Assembly (NCBI GenBank): GCA_019247135.1
Contig: JAFAPL010000620.1
Coordinates: forward strand, 1-9,426
Length of the DNA stretch: 9,426 nucleotides
Reading direction: 5' to 3'
From: Chloroflexota bacterium
Lineage (GTDB): Bacteria; Chloroflexota; UBA6077; CF-72
Positions within the stretch are counted from its first letter, which is position 1; each line of letters starts with the position of its first letter. Below the pieces are notes generated by a model that was not told the origin of the DNA, did no database searches, and saw only the letters and a program-made list of their open reading frames with translations. Shown here in pieces: positions 6,101 to 9,426 of this stretch. A program made the position numbers and the translations under genes.

Positions 6101-7401
6101 CCCCAATCCGCTTCGCCCAGAATCATGCCGGCCGCGACGGTTTCGTTCGTCGCGTCGTCGATCAGAATAAAGCCGCCGGTCGTTCGATTGCGACGATATT
6201 CGTCGAAGCACAGCGGGATCGTCGTGCGCAGCCGCACCCGGCCAATATCGTTGAGCTCCAGCGCGCTCGCCGCCTCGTCGCGGTGGAGTGTGTTGATGTT
6301 CACGCGGTAGAACATCTCTTTGACAATTGCGCGCGCGGAGCGCGTGGTGTGCTTGACCGCATACATCCCGTTCGGCCGCATCGGCTTGCTCGACATCCAG
6401 CACAACATCGCGTCGATGTCCTGACCGACAGTTGGCCTGTTGTGCGGGCGACAAATGATGTCGCCGCGCGAGACGTCCAGGTCATCCGCGAGCCGCAGCG
6501 TGACGCTCATGCTCGGTACGGCCTCCTGAACGGGACCATCATACGTATCGATGGCGGCAATCGTGGAGGTCAGGCCTGACGGAAGCACCATCACCTCGTC
6601 GCCAGGTTTCATCACTCCGCTCGCAATCTGGCCGGCGTAGCCACGGTAATCGTGGTGCGCATTTGTCATCGGACGCACCACCCATTGCACCGGAAAGCGC
6701 ACGTCGATCAGATTGCGGTCAGACGCGATGAACACATGCTCCAAATGATGGAGTAGCGGTGGACCGTCGAACCACGGCATCCGCTCCGACCGATTCACGA
6801 CGTTGTCGCCATGCAGCGCGGAAACCGGAATGAACGAGACATCGTGCAGCTCGAGGCGTGAGAGGAACGGCAGGAACTCCGCACGCAAGTCCTCGTAGAC
6901 GGCGTCGGAGTAATCCACAAGATCCATTTTGTTGATGCAGATCACCAGGTGCGGCACGCGCAACAGCGAGGCGATGAACGCGTGCCGCCGAGACTGTTCG
7001 GTCAGTCCTTTGCGCGCGTCGAGCAGGACGATGGTCAGGTCGGCCGTGGATGTTCCGGTGACCATATTGCGCGTGTACTGCACGTGCCCAGGCGTATCCG
7101 CGAGGATGAATTTGCGCCGCGGAGTCGAAAAGTACCGATACGCCACGTCAATCGTGATGCCCTGCTCGCGTTCGGCACGCAGGCCGTCAGTCAGCAGAGC
7201 AAGATTGACGTAGTCTGTGCCTCGTTCTCGGCTTGCGCGCTCGACTGCCTCGAGCTGATCTTCATAGATCGACTTCGTTTCGTACAGCAGTCGCCCGATG
7301 AGCGTGCTCTTGCCGTCGTCCACGGAACCGGCTGTTGAAAGTCGAAGAAGATCGCTCTCGGTTTGCCGCATCGGTGCAGTCGCCATGGCGGACATCACCA
7401 T
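6097..7401 (-). CDS. cysN: Sulfate adenylyltransferase subunit 1 (GTPase)
   Basis: CysN couples GTP hydrolysis to formation of adenosine 5'-phosphosulfate (APS) by CysD, the first step of sulfate activation, in the cytoplasm. About 434 residues, an elongation-factor-like GTPase: G1 GSVDDGKST (25-33), switch region REQGITIDVAYRYF (78-91), G3 DTPGH (102-106), G4 NKMD (157-160), G5-like SAL, then two beta-barrel domains (RFPVQWVVRP on). No APS kinase is fused, matching the separate cysC gene. The ATG at 7401 lies 1 nt after the cysD stop; ATGs at 7395 and 7386 are alternatives, and the family similarity begins only at about residue 17. The frame is open upstream to 7473 but that part overlaps cysD. 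The stop shares CTAG with the stop of the convergent kimA gene. Third gene of a cysC-cysD-cysN operon, probably translated by coupling to cysD. Confidence 0.95.
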   Translation of the reverse strand: MVMSAMATAPMRQTESDLLRLSTAGSVDDGKSTLIGRLLYETKSIYEDQLEAVERASRERGTDYVNLALLTDGLRAEREQGITIDVAYRYFSTPRRKFILADTPGHVQYTRNMVTGTSTADLTIVLLDARKGLTEQSRRHAFIASLLRVPHLVICINKMDLVDYSDAVYEDLRAEFLPFLSRLELHDVSFIPVSALHGDNVVNRSERMPWFDGPPLLHHLEHVFIASDRNLIDVRFPVQWVVRPMTNAHHDYRGYAGQIASGVMKPGDEVMVLPSGLTSTIAAIDTYDGPVQEAVPSMSVTLRLADDLDVSRGDIICRPHNRPTVGQDIDAMLCWMSSKPMRPNGMYAVKHTTRSARAIVKEMFYRVNINTLHRDEAASALELNDIGRVRLRTTIPLCFDEYRRNRTTGGFILIDDATNETVAAGMILGEADWG

Positions 7402-7402
7402 C

Positions 7403-8320
7403 TCAGAAGTAACCCTCGCGTTTGCGATCTTCCATCGCTGCTTCGGAGAAGCGATCGTCCGCCCGCGTTTCACCGCGCTCGGAGATGCGCGAAGCGCTGA
7501 TCTCTTGAATCACCTGGATCAGACCGCGAGCAGATGATCGAATGCAGCCGGTGCACGTCATGTCGCCAACCGTACGGAAGCGAACCTCGGCGTCGAACGT
7601 CTTTTCCGCCTCACTCAGGCCGATGTACGGATTGACGGCCAGGAGCATGCCATTGCGTTCGACGACGCGACGCTGGTGGGCGAAGTAAATGCTTGGAAGC
7701 TCGATTTCTTCAGTAGCGATGTACTGCCACACATCCAGCTCAGTCCAGTTGCTGAGCGGGAAGATACGCACGTGCTCGCCTTTATGAATGCGACCGTTCA
7801 GCAGGTTCCAGAGCTCCGGACGCTGCATCTTGGGGTCCCATTGACCGAACTCGTCGCGGAACGAGAAGATGCGCTCCTTGGCACGGGCCTTCTCCTCGTC
7901 GCGTCGAGCGCCTCCGAAGGCAGCGTCGAAGCCGAACTCGCTGATCGCATCCAGGAGCGTTGTCGTTTGCAAACGATTGCGCGACGCGCCAGGTCCAGTC
8001 ACGTCCGCGACGCGGCCCTGATCGATGGAGTCCTGGACGGAGCGGACGAGCAGGCGTTCATTCAGCGCCTGGACGGTGCGATCACGAAACTCGATGACTT
8101 CGGGGAAATTGTGCCCGGTATCGATGTGCATCAGCGGGAACGGGAAGCGGGCGGGCCGGAACGCCTTTTCGGCGAGTCTGAGAAGGACCGCGGAATCCTT
8201 GCCGCCAGAAAAAAGCAGAACAGGCCGTTCGAACTCTGCCGCGGCCTCGCGGAGGATGAAGATCGATTCGGCCTCGAGCGAGTCGAGGTGAGACGGGTTG
8301 TAACGCATGCCCGCTCTCAT
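7403..8320 (-). CDS. cysD: Sulfate adenylyltransferase subunit 2 (PP-loop ATP pyrophosphatase)
   Basis: CysD carries the active site that adenylylates sulfate to APS and works as a heterodimer with CysN. The 305-residue product matches the family length (about 302). Seen: PP-loop SGGKDS (38-43), [11 protein letters not shown] near residues 65-75, the [15 protein letters not shown] motif, [13 protein letters not shown], and the C-terminal MTCTGC and EDRKREGYF. The ATG at 8320 overlaps the cysC stop by ATGA, indicating translational coupling; ATG at 8308, preceded by GAGAG, would remove four residues and is a fair alternative. Enzyme assignment is secure. No PAPS/APS reductase or sulfite reductase gene is in the window, so whether the product feeds cysteine synthesis or sulfation cannot be told here. 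Confidence 0.97.
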   Translation of the reverse strand: MRAGMRYNPSHLDSLEAESIFILREAAAEFERPVLLFSGGKDSAVLLRLAEKAFRPARFPFPLMHIDTGHNFPEVIEFRDRTVQALNERLLVRSVQDSIDQGRVADVTGPGASRNRLQTTTLLDAISEFGFDAAFGGARRDEEKARAKERIFSFRDEFGQWDPKMQRPELWNLLNGRIHKGEHVRIFPLSNWTELDVWQYIATEEIELPSIYFAHQRRVVERNGMLLAVNPYIGLSEAEKTFDAEVRFRTVGDMTCTGCIRSSARGLIQVIQEISASRISERGETRADDRFSEAAMEDRKREGYF

Positions 8321-8889
8321 GCGCGCGGCAGTCCCGTCGCGGCCAGGATTTTCTCGACGCTCTCGTCGACGGACTCGCGGTCGGTGTGAACGACGACTTC
8401 TGGCGCAAGCGGCTCTTCGTACGGATCCGAGATGCCTGTGAAACCGTGCAATTCGCCGGCGAGCGCTCTGACGTACAGGCCCTTCGTGTCTCGCCGCGTG
8501 AGCTCGGGTACAGGGCAGTCGACGTGTACCTCGACGAACCCACCGATCTCCGCGCGCGCCGAGTCTCGAGCCGCTCGATAGGGCGAGATCGCGGCCACGA
8601 TGACCACGACGCCGTTTCTGACCAGGAGTTTTGTTACGAACGCGATGCGGCGGATATTCGTGTCGCGGTCCTCGCGTGAGAACCCGAGACCCTGAGACAG
8701 GTTCTCGCGGACGACGTCGCCGTCCAGGATCTCGACCTTTGCGCCCGCCGATCGCAGCCGTTCGGCCAGCGCCTGGGCAAGCGTGCTCTTGCCAGCCCCA
8801 GACAGGCCGGTCAACCAGATGGCGAAGCCGCGGTCGGGCGCGCTCTGGCGCGCGCTCCTGCGTGTTGCGTCAGACTCGAGTTCCAGCAT
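8317..8889 (-). CDS. cysC: Adenylylsulfate (APS) kinase
   Basis: Phosphorylates APS to PAPS using ATP, in the cytoplasm. 190 residues, the usual size of a free-standing CysC. Walker [10 protein letters not shown] (28-36), DGD-x2-R (56-61), the [15 protein letters not shown] substrate segment (67-81), and ISPYRAARD with Ser102 at the position of the phosphorylated serine of E. coli Cys[10 protein letters not shown] and [12 protein letters not shown] follow. About 20 residues of unconserved N-terminus precede the conserved start. ATG 8889 has GAGG only 3 nt upstream, slightly close. First gene of cysC-cysD-cysN, an unusual order compared with E. coli cysD-cysN-cysC. The gene is divergent from the phosphopantetheinyl transferase gene, with about 180 bp between them. 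Confidence 0.96.
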   Translation of the reverse strand: MLELESDATRRSARQSAPDRGFAIWLTGLSGAGKSTLAQALAERLRSAGAKVEILDGDVVRENLSQGLGFSREDRDTNIRRIAFVTKLLVRNGVVVIVAAISPYRAARDSARAEIGGFVEVHVDCPVPELTRRDTKGLYVRALAGELHGFTGISDPYEEPLAPEVVVHTDRESVDESVEKILAATGLPRA

Positions 8890-8928
8890 CGTCCTCGGGG
8901 CCTTTGTGGCAGCACAAGGATAACGAGA

Positions 8929-8938
8929 ACCTCGAGGT
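8929..8938. promoter_or_regulatory. 10-bp palindrome upstream of cysC
   Basis: ACCTCGAGGT is a perfect palindrome 40 bp before the cysC start, in the gap between cysC and the phosphopantetheinyl transferase gene. It could be part of an operator for sulfur control, but a 10-bp palindrome can arise by chance in GC-rich DNA and no regulator is nearby. Confidence 0.15.
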
Positions 8939-9068
8939 GTAAGCCGCCATTCGCGTGCCTACGCGCTTTGGCGCAGCGGCTGAGGTCGTGCCCGGCACAC
9001 TCGACGGATATGCTGTGCGTCACGTGTCGTCGGATGTCCGCCGCTATTACTGGCGTGTCGCGTCGCCG

Positions 9069-9426
9069 ATGCGCTTGCCGCGACCACTCGCAGCGGACAC
9101 CACGCACGTGTGGTGCGCCTCGCTGGATGAGCCGCCCATCGCGCACCAGCGGTTATTCGAGATTGCGCGCGATGCCGAGCGTGTTGCTCGCGAACGCGAC
9201 CGCCTTCGCAGCGTCGCCGCGCGCGGCTTACTTCGCATGCTGCTGGCCAGTTATCTGGACATCAGGCCGGACCACGTTCAGCTACGCCTCGGCGCACACG
9301 GCAAACCACATCTTTCGAACCCGCAAGGGCTGCAATTCAACGTTTCGCACGCACACGACCTGGCACTGTATGCGGTCACACGCAGCGGGGAGGTTGGCGT
9401 CGACCTGGAGCACGTGCGACCCATAG
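9069..9426 (+). CDS. 4'-phosphopantetheinyl transferase, Sfp-type (C-terminus cut by window edge)
   Basis: Transfers the phosphopantetheine arm of CoA to a serine of acyl-, peptidyl- or aryl-carrier proteins, with Mg2+, in the cytoplasm. 119 codons are visible. Seen: HVW near residue 13 (usual N-terminal strand), a charged helix ending ARGLLRMLLASYL, GKPHL, FNVSH (90-94) and VGVDLE with Asp112 and Glu114 as Mg2+ ligands. These match the Sfp/Gsp group (about 220-250 aa); the W/F-KEA motif would lie outside. The conserved part starts soon after ATG 9069, so that start is used, but it has no good ribosome binding site; GTG codons at 9024, 9015 and 8955 in the same frame are alternatives (an in-frame stop lies at 8940). 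The ATG-initiated frame from 8968 in another phase is a shadow. Carrier-protein partners are not visible in the window. Confidence 0.88.
   Translation, partial: MRLPRPLAADTTHVWCASLDEPPIAHQRLFEIARDAERVARERDRLRSVAARGLLRMLLASYLDIRPDHVQLRLGAHGKPHLSNPQGLQFNVSHAHDLALYAVTRSGEVGVDLEHVRPI

Noticed and set aside
4186..6579. Long plus-strand frames of 330 and 403 codons inside kimA and cysN
   Set aside because: They lie in other phases of well-supported genes and give Arg/Gly-rich products without motifs, as is usual for shadows in GC-rich DNA.
6925..7338. Plus-strand frames opposite cysN
   Set aside because: The minus strand encodes the intact GTPase motifs of CysN across this stretch, so these are antisense shadows.
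8968..9426. 152-codon plus-strand frame ending at the right edge
   Set aside because: The neighbouring phase encodes clear phosphopantetheinyl transferase motifs (FNVSH, VGVDLE); this frame is a shadow rich in Arg, Ser and Thr.

Overview
The window is a GC-rich stretch of chromosome from a bacterium. It is almost fully coding, with short gaps and normal housekeeping or niche genes, and I see no insertion sequence, phage gene, CRISPR array, tRNA or rRNA. The gene set (KimA-type potassium transporter, CysC/CysD/CysN, a UvrB-domain-less UvrA, an Sfp-type phosphopantetheinyl transferase) fits a free-living, probably soil or freshwater, high-GC lineage such as Chloroflexota or Actinomycetota. That placement rests on gene style and is only a guess.

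Layout, left to right. (1) 2-2035, minus strand: most of a short UvrA-type ATPase whose C-terminus runs off the left edge; just upstream of it in the same direction is a 131-residue VOC/glyoxalase-fold protein (2046-2441), so the two probably form one transcription unit. (2) 2442-2681: intergenic, with a perfect GTATGC-N6-GCATAC dyad. (3) 2682-2930, plus strand: an 82-residue protein of unknown function with a Cys/His cluster, ending 7 bp from the convergent carbamoyltransferase gene. (4) 2938-3882, minus: an aspartate carbamoyltransferase (PyrB) family protein in which the '80s loop' that normally carries the catalytic Ser and Lys is rewritten. (5) 3983-6100, plus, divergent from pyrB: a KimA-family K+ importer with a long Arg-rich N-terminal extension and a C-terminal USP-like domain. 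(6) 6097-8889, minus: cysC-cysD-cysN, tightly coupled, making APS and PAPS from sulfate; cysN and kimA are convergent and share one CTAG as both stop codons. (7) 9069 to the right edge, plus: the N-terminal two-thirds or so of a 4'-phosphopantetheinyl transferase, divergent from cysC.

No gene cluster here forms an obviously new system. The points most worth a second look are the PyrB homologue lacking the canonical loop residues, the KimA homologue with Gly at a position that is Asp in B. subtilis KimA, the UvrA/VOC pair, and the small Cys/His protein.
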